Positions 6,812-13,166 of a stretch of DNA of 14,938 nucleotides are shown in pieces. The first letter of the stretch is position 1. Each line of letters begins with the position of its first letter. The DNA comes from DASPXY01 sp038227745 (GTDB taxonomy: Bacteria > Planctomycetota > Planctomycetia > Gemmatales > Gemmataceae). The position numbers were made by a program, and so were the translations under genes. Under the pieces are notes generated by a model that had not been told where the DNA came from, did not search any database, and saw only the letters and a program-made list of their open reading frames with translations. Location: assembly GCA_038227745.1 (NCBI GenBank), contig JBBRPS010000165.1, forward strand, positions 1 through 14,938, read 5' to 3'.

Positions 6812-8245
6812 TTACGCGCTCGCCGACACCGTCTTGAGGTCGGCGCGCTGCGCCTCGTAGGTCTCGGCGAACCCCAGCACCTGCGGGTCCGGCTCGACGC
6901 CCCACGCCGTACACGCCTGCCGGTACAGGGCCGGCCACCAGTTCTCGTGCGCCGTCAGCCCCTGCTCGCGCACCGCCTGCCAGTTGCTCAGGATGCGCGA
7001 CCAGCATTTGTCGCCGTACTCCAGCGCTTCCTTCCAGCTCCCCACCTGCGGGATGTACCACGCGCGCCCCAGCGCGGCGTGCAGCACCTCGTCGGCCCAG
7101 TCGTAATCCTGGATCGTCGCCATCAGCGGCACGCCCGACTCGACGCCCATCTCCCACTCGTAGCGCTTGCCCGTCCGCGTCATCAACCCCTGTTCGATGA
7201 AGTACAGGACCGCGTGCCTCTCCAAAGGCGTGCATTCCGTGTTCAGGCGCAGCGACCAGTTGTGCGTCACCCGCGCCCGCGTCCAGTCCACGCCGAGCGC
7301 GACGAAGCCGACCTCGCCCAGCATCGCGTGCCGCGCCTCGTCCCAGAGCTGCCGCGACATGTCGCGGTAGTAGCCCCACGGCTTGCCCTTGGTCTGGTGG
7401 ATGATGCTCGCCATCATCTCCGGCACGTCGATTTCGCGCAGACGCTTGTACAGCATCATCAGCGCCTTCGGCCGCGCCGGGTACGCCTCGCTGTAGACGA
7501 ACGCCTCCGGGTTGACGCCCTGGTTCCACAGGTCCTGGAAGCGCTCGTCGCGCTTCGGCACCGGGTCGTAGGCGTACGGCGTCGCCGAGTGCCGCCGCGC
7601 GACCGCCCTGCCCGATGGCGTCAGGGTGCCGTCCAGCCCGCCCGCGGCGGCCAGGCACTCGTCGAGCAGTTCGAGCCACGGCTGCACTGGGGCGCGCGTG
7701 GCGTCATCGACGAGGCAGGCGATGCTGCGCCGGCCGAAGTCGAGCATGTCGCCGACCTCCAGGCGGGCGAAACGGCAGACGCGCACGGAAGGGGCGTCGG
7801 CCAGCGGGTTGGTGTCGGCCAGGTGACGGGCGAGCGCCGCGTCGAGGGCGGGCAGGGCCTTCTCGTAGAGGCCGACCAGCAGCTCGGCGGTGGTCGGGGC
7901 GGCGAGGATCTCGTCGAAGAATACCTGCAGGGCCGGGTCGGGCACGGCCTCCAGGCCCAGCGGCGGCTCGCGCATCTCGCCGATGCGATTGCGCAGCGCC
8001 TCGACGTGCTCGGCGCAGAGATAGGAGTGCAGGGAGAAGGCGGTCTTGAGCTCGTAGATCGGCTCGGCGGTGATGCGGGCGGTGAGGATCTCGTGGAGGC
8101 GCACGAAGGCGTAGTGGTAGCGCTTGAGGCGGGCGACGCAGGCCTCGATGCCCAGGCCGGGCCGCGACGCCTCGGCGATGGTGGCGAGGCCCGCGAGGGT
8201 CGGCAGGCCCCGGTAGGACTGGTAACCGGCGGCGGAGCTGTTCAT
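6812..8245 (-). CDS. Ferritin-like helical protein, putative metal-binding (477 aa)
   Basis: This is a mostly helical protein without a signal peptide. Several Glu/His clusters resemble diiron helical-bundle ligands: ELKTAF...CAEHVE (Glu65, Glu79, His80, Glu82), WDEARHAML (Glu303, His306) and ADEVLHAALGRAWY (Glu386, His389). The DEARH segment is the strongest hint of a ferritin-like fold, possibly an oxygenase or oxidase rather than an iron store. The exact ligand set cannot be fixed by eye, and no substrate is implied. ATG 8245 is chosen because GGAG sits 8 nt upstream; an earlier in-frame ATG at 8287 would make the palindrome 8270-8299 coding and has no such site. It is the middle gene of an apparent operon: about 63 bp after the membrane protein gene and 35 bp before the 194-aa gene. 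Confidence 0.85.
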   Translation of the reverse strand: MNSSAAGYQSYRGLPTLAGLATIAEASRPGLGIEACVARLKRYHYAFVRLHEILTARITAEPIYELKTAFSLHSYLCAEHVEALRNRIGEMREPPLGLEAVPDPALQVFFDEILAAPTTAELLVGLYEKALPALDAALARHLADTNPLADAPSVRVCRFARLEVGDMLDFGRRSIACLVDDATRAPVQPWLELLDECLAAAGGLDGTLTPSGRAVARRHSATPYAYDPVPKRDERFQDLWNQGVNPEAFVYSEAYPARPKALMMLYKRLREIDVPEMMASIIHQTKGKPWGYYRDMSRQLWDEARHAMLGEVGFVALGVDWTRARVTHNWSLRLNTECTPLERHAVLYFIEQGLMTRTGKRYEWEMGVESGVPLMATIQDYDWADEVLHAALGRAWYIPQVGSWKEALEYGDKCWSRILSNWQAVREQGLTAHENWWPALYRQACTAWGVEPDPQVLGFAETYEAQRADLKTVSASA

Positions 8246-8269
8246 GGGTGTATCTCCAGGGGGCAAGTT

Positions 8270-8299
8270 CAAGCCCACCCGTTGCAACGGGTGGGCTTG
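8270..8299. repeat. Perfect 30-bp palindrome between operon genes
   Basis: The 30 bases are self-complementary without a loop, centred on GTTGCAAC and starting CAAGCCCACCC. It lies 10 bp after the stop of the membrane protein gene and 24 bp before the start of the ferritin-like gene. No U-run follows on either strand. It may set relative transcript levels by stalling or RNA processing. Confidence 0.92.
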
Positions 8300-8308
8300 G
8301 GGGCGCCA

Positions 8309-9118
8309 TCACCGGCGCGGCACGAAGACGTTGAGGATCAGCACCATCACGACCATGAAAGTCAGGGCGAGCAGGAAGCCGGCGGTGCCGAGGAACCAGG
8401 CCCCGACCGGATTGTCGTAGGTCCGCACTTCCTTCAGCTCGTTCGCCAGGGCCGCCTCGACCTCGCGCCGCAGCGGCCCGCTGTGGTTGCGCCAGTGCAG
8501 CGTCACGTTCCACAGCGGGGCGAACGGCTCGACGTCCAGCACCGCCTCGCCGGCCGGCGCTTTCGCGGGCGCCAGGGGCGGCGCCAGCCCGCCGTCGGGG
8601 AGGGGTGCGGCGGTGACGGCGGTCACCAACGGTCCCGGGACGGGCTCCGGCCGCGCGGCGAGCGCCCCGCCGAAACCGAGGTAGAAGCGGTTGCCCGAGC
8701 GCGTCCCGTCCACGCCGAGCCGGGCGAACGTCTGCGCCAGGGCCCGGTCGAGGTCGGCGGCGGCGATGTTATAGACGACCGTCTTGTCGCGCCGCCACCA
8801 CACCAGGAAGGCGGCGCCGCCGACCACGACCGCGTAGTAGGCGGCCCAGGCAAGCAACCACCACGCGGCGAGGGCGCCGGCCGCGTCGGGCGATGGCCCC
8901 CCTTCTTCAAACGGCAGGCCGTTGGCCTCCTGCTGGAAATAGCGGCTCACCAGCTTCGGCCCGGTGTACAGCAGCAGGCCGGACGCGGCGAACAGCAGGC
9001 CGAGGAAGTCCCACGACCCGGCGACCAGCGCGGGCTGGGGGCGGCGGTTGAGGATGGCGAGGACGACACAATAGGCAGCGATCGGGAACAGGAGAAGGAG
9101 GAGGGGCAGAAGAAACAA
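8309..9118 (-). CDS. Membrane protein with four predicted spans, unknown function
   Basis: The protein has three hydrophobic spans near the N-terminus (LFLLPLLLLLFPIAAY..., SWDFLGLLFAASGLLLYTG, AAWWLLAWAAYYAVVVGGAA), a soluble section of about 120 residues with FARLGVDGTRSGNRFYLGFG, and a last span (VGAWFLGTAGFLLALTFMVV) just before the end VPRR. I do not recognise the family. The start is uncertain. TTG 9118 has GAGGG about 8 nt upstream and leaves a 70-nt leader after the promoter at 9199-9228. GTG 9178 would add 20 residues rich in Arg, but has no ribosome-binding site and would be only about 14 nt from the predicted transcript start. The same frame stays open far upstream, antisense to the next gene; that part is not coding. 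First gene of the minus-strand operon. Confidence 0.75.
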   Translation of the reverse strand: MFLLPLLLLLFPIAAYCVVLAILNRRPQPALVAGSWDFLGLLFAASGLLLYTGPKLVSRYFQQEANGLPFEEGGPSPDAAGALAAWWLLAWAAYYAVVVGGAAFLVWWRRDKTVVYNIAAADLDRALAQTFARLGVDGTRSGNRFYLGFGGALAARPEPVPGPLVTAVTAAPLPDGGLAPPLAPAKAPAGEAVLDVEPFAPLWNVTLHWRNHSGPLRREVEAALANELKEVRTYDNPVGAWFLGTAGFLLALTFMVVMVLILNVFVPRR

Positions 9119-9198
9119 CGAGGAGCCCTCGCGAAGGAGTGCGGGGTACGCGGACCTGTCCCGGCGGCGTTCGGCCACATGCCGGTATCGGAACCCGT

Positions 9199-9228
9199 AT
9201 TTTACTGGCCCGCGCCGGGCGCGGTCAA
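9199..9228 (-). promoter_or_regulatory. Sigma-70-like promoter for the minus-strand operon
   Basis: On the minus strand TTGACC (9223-9228) and TAAAAT (9199-9204) are 18 nt apart, each 5/6 to consensus. The AT-rich -10 stands out in a very GC-rich gap. Predicted transcript start is near 9192. Confidence 0.55.
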
Positions 9229-9239
9229 CCGCCACGGCC

Positions 9240-9298
9240 CCGTGGGTCAGGATTCCAATCCTGACAAGGCTTGTCAGGATTGGAATCCTGACCCACGG
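9240..9298. repeat. 59-bp palindrome between divergent promoters
   Basis: Perfect 29-nt arms (9240-9268 and 9270-9298) surround a single central base. Each arm carries an inner near-palindrome, TCAGGATT-CC-AATCCTGA. The ends lie about 11 bp and 9 bp from the -35 elements of the flanking divergent promoters. Confidence 0.95.
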
Positions 9299-9307
9299 AA
9301 ACGGACG

Positions 9308-9336
9308 TTGACCCCGAGGACGTGCTTGACTACAGT
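9308..9336 (+). promoter_or_regulatory. Sigma-70-like promoter for the isomerase genes
   Basis: TTGACC (9308-9313) and TACAGT (9331-9336) are separated by 17 nt, matching the -35 and -10 consensus at 5/6 and 4/6. The leader to ATG 9390 would be about 45-50 nt and includes a strong AAGGAGG. Confidence 0.45.
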
Positions 9337-9389
9337 CACGCCCCCCGTCAAGGAGGGGAGCTGGCTGTCCCGTTCGCAAGGAGGAAGCG

Positions 9390-10352
9390 ATGGCCGTTCG
9401 CGCGAGGCGGTGCAACCGGGCCGTGGCGCAACCCGCGCTCGTGGGTCTGTGGCTCGGCGCGTTCCTGATCGGCTGCGGGGCACAGTCCCCGGCGCCGGAG
9501 ACCACGCCGCAGAGCACGGCGGCGCCCGCGGCAGCCCCTGCCCCGCCGGGGCCGGCGGCCCAGCAGTCCGCGGCCCCGACCACGGCCGCGGCGCCGAGGG
9601 ACATCGACCCCCGGCGCGTTTCCTTCAAGGACGCCGTGGCCGCGGGCATGATCTTCCTCGAACCGCCGACGGACACCCAGAAACTGTTGGGAGCCGGCGT
9701 GACGAATGCCGGCAAGAGCATCGGCGTCCTGTACGAGAAGATTTCCGCCCCCGGCGGCCTGTGGGACCAGGCCGTCCTCCTCACGCCCGCAGGCAAGAAG
9801 CTCGCCTGCACCGCCACCATCGCGACCGACCTGGGCGTCATCAAGATCAACCTGCTGCCCGACGCCGCCCCGGCGCAGGTGCGTAACTTCGTCGCCCTGG
9901 CGCGGGCCGGCTATTACGACGGCCTGCGGTTCGACCGCACCGTCCGCAGGGACTTCGCGGACGCCAAGGGCACCCTGTTCGAGTGTCTGCAGGGCGGCTG
10001 TCCCGAAGGCACGTGGGACTCCGCCTATGGCAGCATCGGTTACTGGATCGTGCCGGAACTGAGCGAGAGTGCCGTCCACGAGGAGGGCACCGTCGGCGCC
10101 TGGCACGAGGAAGTCGTGGCCGACGAAGAAGCCACCGGCGAGGAAGCCCTGGAAACGGCGGCCTGCAAGTTCTACATTACCCTGAGCAAGGCCCCGTTCA
10201 TGGATGGGAACTACACCGTCTTCGGGAAGGTCACACAGGGCCTTGAAGTGGCGCGTACGATATTGATGAAGCCTGTGCGCCAGGACGAGGAATACCGCCC
10301 GGTTCAGCCGGTGGTGATCCGCTCCGTCACGATCGAGACCCGCGAGGAGTGA
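9390..10352 (+). CDS. Lipoprotein with degenerate cyclophilin-type peptidyl-prolyl isomerase domain
   Basis: This is a 320-residue protein with an AAGGAGG 5 nt upstream of the ATG. Residues 1-29 form a lipoprotein signal ending in LIGC (lipid-modified Cys29), so it should be membrane-anchored outside the cytoplasm. Residues 30-67 are an Ala/Pro/Gln-rich linker. A cyclophilin-like domain fills the last 175 residues: ATDLGVIKINLLPDAAPAQV, NFVALARAGYYDGLRFDR, LQGGCP and YTVFGKVTQG. The catalytic Arg (FDR) and the QGG motif remain, but about ten residues are inserted between them, the usual SQFF motif reads CKFY, and an acidic stretch (EEGTVGAWHEEVVADEEATG) occupies the part before it. Isomerase activity is therefore doubtful; a binding or chaperone role is possible. 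It is followed 75 bp later by a canonical cyclophilin gene. Confidence 0.9.
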   Translation: MAVRARRCNRAVAQPALVGLWLGAFLIGCGAQSPAPETTPQSTAAPAAAPAPPGPAAQQSAAPTTAAAPRDIDPRRVSFKDAVAAGMIFLEPPTDTQKLLGAGVTNAGKSIGVLYEKISAPGGLWDQAVLLTPAGKKLACTATIATDLGVIKINLLPDAAPAQVRNFVALARAGYYDGLRFDRTVRRDFADAKGTLFECLQGGCPEGTWDSAYGSIGYWIVPELSESAVHEEGTVGAWHEEVVADEEATGEEALETAACKFYITLSKAPFMDGNYTVFGKVTQGLEVARTILMKPVRQDEEYRPVQPVVIRSVTIETREE

Positions 10353-10427
10353 AGCCCCACCGGTTCACGCGCCAGGCCCGAATCCCCGGGGCAGCGGCCC
10401 CCAAAACTTCAGGAAGGGGAGTGGATC

Positions 10428-10961
10428 CTGGCTACCAACCCGAAGCAGCAGGTTCAAGAAGCGCAGAATGCCATCGACCTGGACAAGAACAACTACCAGG
10501 CCGAATTGCAGACGAACAAGGGACCGATCCGCCTGACCTTCCTGCCGGAGGTCGCGCCGGGCCACGTGAAAAATTTCCTCGCGCTGGCCCGCATCGGCTA
10601 CTATAATGGAGTCACGTTCCACCGGATCATCAAGAACTTCATGATCCAGGGCGGCTGCCCGAATGGCACCGGGACGGGCGGGCCGGGCTACACGATCGCG
10701 GCCGAGTTCAACGACACGCCGCACGAGTTGGGCGTGCTGTCGATGGCGCGGATCAGTGACCCGAACTCCGCCGGCTCGCAGTTCTTTCTCTGCCTGGGCC
10801 GGCATACGCACCTGGACCACGAGTACACCGCCTTCGGCCGCGTTGCCGACGCGGAGTCGCTGGCCACGATGAAGAAGATCGGCGAGGCGCCGACCCGCGG
10901 CGACAAGCCCGTCGAGAAGGTCGTCATTGAGAAGGTGACAGTGACCGAGCAGCCGAAGTAG
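10428..10961 (+). CDS. Cyclophilin-type peptidyl-prolyl cis-trans isomerase (probable CTG start)
   Basis: The cyclophilin domain is canonical: LQTNKGPIRLTFLPEVAPGH, FHRIIKNFMIQGGCPNGTGTG, SMARISDPNSAGSQFFLCLG and LDHEYTAFGRV, with the catalytic Arg, Phe, Met, Gln and the QFF motif present. There is no signal peptide, so it is predicted cytoplasmic and catalyses proline isomerisation in folding proteins. No ATG or GTG start exists in frame. TTG 10506 would clip the first strand of the fold and has no clear ribosome-binding site. CTG 10428 lies 7 nt after AGGAAGGGGA and adds a plausible N-terminus (ATNPKQQVQEAQNAIDLDKN), so I use it (177 residues). The two isomerase genes are probably co-transcribed. 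The end of the gene (CCGAAGTAG) is copied in the adjoining 83-bp tandem repeat. Confidence 0.88.
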   Translation: MATNPKQQVQEAQNAIDLDKNNYQAELQTNKGPIRLTFLPEVAPGHVKNFLALARIGYYNGVTFHRIIKNFMIQGGCPNGTGTGGPGYTIAAEFNDTPHELGVLSMARISDPNSAGSQFFLCLGRHTHLDHEYTAFGRVADAESLATMKKIGEAPTRGDKPVEKVVIEKVTVTEQPK

Positions 10962-10968
10962 GCAGGAT

Positions 10969-11023
10969 TGTGGGGCAAGTTGGTAACTTGCCGGACCGCG
11001 GCAAGTTACCAACTTGCCCCACA
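10969..11023. repeat. Hairpin in tandem unit 1, 25-bp perfect arms
   Basis: Arms 10969-10993 and 10999-11023 (starting TGTGGGGCAAGTTGG) pair perfectly around a 5-nt loop, just after the isomerase stop codon. It could serve as a terminator, but no U-run follows. Confidence 0.93.
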
Positions 11024-11051
11024 GCGGGAACGCGGCCGAAGTAGGCAGGAT

Positions 11052-11109
11052 TGTGGGGCAAGTTGCCAACTTGCCGGGTCGGCTCGGCAAGTTGGCACCT
11101 TGACCCACA
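11052..11109. repeat. Hairpin in tandem unit 2, imperfect arms
   Basis: Arms 11052-11076 and 11085-11109 pair with two mismatches around an 8-nt loop. Relative to unit 1 the stem has compensated changes (GGTAAC/GTTACC against GCCAAC/GTTGGC), so pairing in that part is kept despite sequence change. Confidence 0.85.
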
Positions 11110-11136
11110 GCGGGAACAACGCCGCCCGCGTCACGG

Positions 11137-11239
11137 GACTGGGAGGGGACCCACGCAAAGGGAAAGCGTGAACCTGGTCAGGCCGGAAGGTGCAGCCATA
11201 AACGTCGTACCTTGTGCAGTGGATCAGCCTCTCCCAGTC
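11137..11239 (+). ncRNA. ffs: Signal recognition particle RNA, small bacterial type
   Basis: The core GAACCTGGTCAGGCCGGAAG followed by GTGCAGCC is the conserved domain-IV hairpin bound by the Ffh protein, with its GGAA tetraloop and internal loop. The ends GACTGGGAG (11137-11145) and CTCCCAGTC (11231-11239) pair perfectly, closing a rod of about 103 nt, the normal length of the small bacterial SRP RNA. Inner segments (CGCAAAGGG with ACCTTGTGC) also pair. The RNA guides membrane and secreted proteins to the translocon. It lies just upstream of dnaX, an arrangement also known from Bacillus. I see no convincing promoter directly before it. Confidence 0.93.
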
Positions 11240-11289
11240 ACCGCGGCGCGGGCGCGTCTTTTTTGACCCGTCTCGCGGCGCCGTTGCTG

Positions 11290-11337
11290 ACCAGCCCGAA
11301 GCGCCGGCGCGAACTCGCGCCGGCGCTTCGGGCTGGT
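11290..11337. repeat. Palindrome of the CCCGAAGCGC family, upstream of dnaX
   Basis: Perfect 23-nt arms (11290-11312 and 11315-11337) enclose two central bases. The core AGCCCGAAGCGC is shared with 2483-2540. It lies between the SRP RNA and dnaX and ends 20 bp before the dnaX start, where it may end the SRP transcript or affect dnaX translation. Confidence 0.93.
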
Positions 11338-11357
11338 GTGCTTTACGGACACCCATC

Positions 11358-13163
11358 ATGGCAAAAAGGAAGCCCTCCCCCGCCGACGCCTCCGAAGCCG
11401 TGCCCGGCACCGCCGCCGCACCGCCCGAAGGCTACACCGTCCTGGCGCGCCGCTACCGGCCCCAGTCTTTCCTCGACCTCGTCGGCCAGGAGCCCGTCGC
11501 CCAGGCCCTGACCAACGCCCTGCAGAGCAACCGCGTCGCCCACGCCTACCTCTTCACCGGCGCCCGCGGCGTCGGCAAGACCAGCACCGCGCGCATCCTC
11601 GCCAAGGCCCTCAACTGCGAACGGGGGCCGACCGCCACGCCCTGCGGCACCTGCGACAGCTGCCGCGCCATCGCCGCCGGCGAGGACGTGGACGTGCTCG
11701 AGATCGACGGCGCCAGCAACCGCGGCATCGACGAGGTCCGCGAAATCCGCCAGAACGTCCAGTTCCGGCCGACACGCTCGCAATACAAGATATATATTAT
11801 CGATGAAGTCCACATGCTGACGGCGCCGGCGTTCAACGCTCTGCTCAAGACGCTGGAGGAGCCGCCGCCGCACGTCAAGTTCATCTTCGCCACCACCGAG
11901 GCGCAGAAGATCCCGATCACGATCCTGTCGCGCTGCCAGCGCTTCGACTTCGCCGGCATCGCCACCGGTCGGATCGTCGAGCGGCTGAAGCAGGTCGTCG
12001 TCGGCGAGGGCATGCAGGCCGACGACGAGGCGCTGGAGCTGGTCGCCCGCCGTGCCGGTGGCTCGATGCGCGATGCCCAGTCGCTGCTCGACCAGCTGCT
12101 GGCCTTCGGCGACTCGAAGCTCACCGTCGAGCACGTTCACCGCCTGCTCGGCACGGCGAACGAGGACCGCGTCGCCGAACTGGCCGCCGCCGTGCTGGCG
12201 CGCGACGCGAAGCGCGCGCTGGAGATGCTCGGCGCGGCCATCGACGAGGGCATTCAGCCGGGCGAGATCCTGGACCAGCTGATCGACTACTGGCGCGACC
12301 TGATGGTGGTCAACAGCGCCGGCGTCGAGGGGCAGACCTTGAGCGTCGGCAGCAAGCACCGCGACGCGGTCAAGGGGCAGGCGCAAGCGGCGAGCCTGGA
12401 CGCGCTGCTCGCGGGCCTGGATGTCCTGGTGAGCAGCAAGGCGCGGGCGCGCGGCAGCAACCACGGCCGCGTCCTGCTGGAGATGGCGCTGGTGCGCCTG
12501 AGCCGCCTGGGCGACCTCGTTTCGCTGGCGCAGCTGGCGCAGTGGCTGGCCCAGGGGCCTGACGGCAAGGAGGCCCGCGCTGCCGCGCCGCGCCCCACGC
12601 AGACTGCCGGACCGCTGCCGCGGCTCACGCCACCGCCGGAGGCCGTAAAAAAAAAGGAACTGAACGGGACTGACGGCGCCGCCCTTCTCACCCTGACGCC
12701 GCAGACGTTAACGGAAGTGTGGCAGCGGGTTCTGGAGAAGATAGACCGGCCTTTCCTCGCGAACGATCTGGGAAAGTCCGATTCTCTAGCAATTTCTGGG
12801 CCAAACAGTCTGGTAATGCGGTTCCCCCCTGGGTATAATCGTCCGTGTGAACGGTGTCAGGAGCCGACCCAGGTGAAGTTCCTGGAAGGGTTGCTCCGGC
12901 AGCTCACGGGGCAGCCGTGGAACCTCCGGTTCGAGACCGGATCCGGTGTCGGCGGCCCGTCCACTCCTTCAGCGGCCGGCGAGGACACGGAAACCTCGCC
13001 GGCGCGCCTGCGACGTCAACAGGAGGAGGCGCTGGCGGCGCCGCTCCTCAAACGAGCCGTGGATCTGCTGGGGGCCCAGGTCGTCCGGATGGACGACGGC
13101 TTCGGAGTCGTACCCCCGCCGTCCGCCGCGCGCCCGGAGCCGACGGAAGCCGAGGAGGCGTGA
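11358..13163 (+). CDS. dnaX: DNA polymerase III subunits gamma and tau
   Basis: Clamp-loader ATPase of the replicative polymerase, 601 residues. After a short tail the typical start YTVLARRYRPQSFLDLVGQE appears. Walker A GARGVGKT is at residues 68-75, zinc-binding cysteines follow in LNCERG and CGTCDSC, then the Walker B region IIDEVHML, LLKTLEEPPPHVKFIFATTE, and the sensor/arginine finger ILSRCQRFDF. Domain III is complete, and the C-terminal tau part contains FLEGLLRQLTG. ATG 11358 is the start because the conserved region begins soon after it; an earlier in-frame ATG at 11214 would translate the SRP RNA end and the palindrome. A ribosome-binding site is not evident. A run of nine A at 12647-12655 may cause programmed production of a 438-residue gamma form. 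The next gene, ybaB, starts 3 bp after the stop. Confidence 0.97.
   Translation: MAKRKPSPADASEAVPGTAAAPPEGYTVLARRYRPQSFLDLVGQEPVAQALTNALQSNRVAHAYLFTGARGVGKTSTARILAKALNCERGPTATPCGTCDSCRAIAAGEDVDVLEIDGASNRGIDEVREIRQNVQFRPTRSQYKIYIIDEVHMLTAPAFNALLKTLEEPPPHVKFIFATTEAQKIPITILSRCQRFDFAGIATGRIVERLKQVVVGEGMQADDEALELVARRAGGSMRDAQSLLDQLLAFGDSKLTVEHVHRLLGTANEDRVAELAAAVLARDAKRALEMLGAAIDEGIQPGEILDQLIDYWRDLMVVNSAGVEGQTLSVGSKHRDAVKGQAQAASLDALLAGLDVLVSSKARARGSNHGRVLLEMALVRLSRLGDLVSLAQLAQWLAQGPDGKEARAAAPRPTQTAGPLPRLTPPPEAVKKKELNGTDGAALLTLTPQTLTEVWQRVLEKIDRPFLANDLGKSDSLAISGPNSLVMRFPPGYNRPCERCQEPTQVKFLEGLLRQLTGQPWNLRFETGSGVGGPSTPSAAGEDTETSPARLRRQQEEALAAPLLKRAVDLLGAQVVRMDDGFGVVPPPSAARPEPTEAEEA
12638..12673 (+). 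promoter_or_regulatory. Probable programmed frameshift or slippage signal in dnaX
   Basis: GGAGG (12638-12642) precedes nine A (12647-12655), which with the following G form the in-frame heptamer A AAA AAG (12650-12656). In the -1 frame the next codons read Gly-Thr-Glu-Arg-Asp and stop at TGA 12671-12673. In the +1 frame a stop comes after one codon (TGA 12661-12663). This is the layout of known dnaX recoding sites, where E. coli uses A AAA AAG with an upstream Shine-Dalgarno and Thermus uses polymerase slippage on nine A. I found no obvious downstream stem. Confidence 0.75.
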
Positions 13164-13166
13164 CCG

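Larger units (their letters stand above)
10953..11118. repeat. Tandem duplication of an 83-bp unit containing a palindrome
   Basis: Two units, 10953-11035 and 11036-11118, share the start CCGAAGTAGGCAGGATTGTG and the end CACAGCGGGAAC. Unit 1 includes the last codons and stop of the isomerase gene. Each unit contains a hairpin (next two entries). Confidence 0.85.

Noticed and set aside
9119..9850. N-terminal extension of the four-span membrane protein to ATG 9850
   Set aside because: It would cross the divergent promoters and the 59-bp palindrome and read antisense through the lipoprotein gene.
6947..9886. Plus-strand open frame of 979 codons across the three minus-strand genes
   Set aside because: Composition is that of an antisense shadow (His/Arg/Gly/Val/Gln-rich, no motifs), and it runs through two palindromes and into another gene in a different frame.
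11098..11130. TTGACC upstream of the SRP RNA as a -35 box
   Set aside because: No -10-like hexamer at suitable spacing (the region is GC-only), and the bases belong to the second tandem hairpin.
11214..11357. A 48-codon upstream extension of dnaX from ATG 11214
   Set aside because: It would translate the SRP RNA 3' end and the palindrome 11290-11337; DnaX homology begins after ATG 11358.
11343..12464. Minus-strand open frame of 373 codons
   Set aside because: Antisense to dnaX with no recognisable domain.
12971..13002. Short inverted repeat GCCGGCGAGG/CCTCGCCGGC inside dnaX
   Set aside because: Only 10-bp arms in GC-rich coding sequence, about 300 nt past the slippery run, so too far to stimulate frameshifting.
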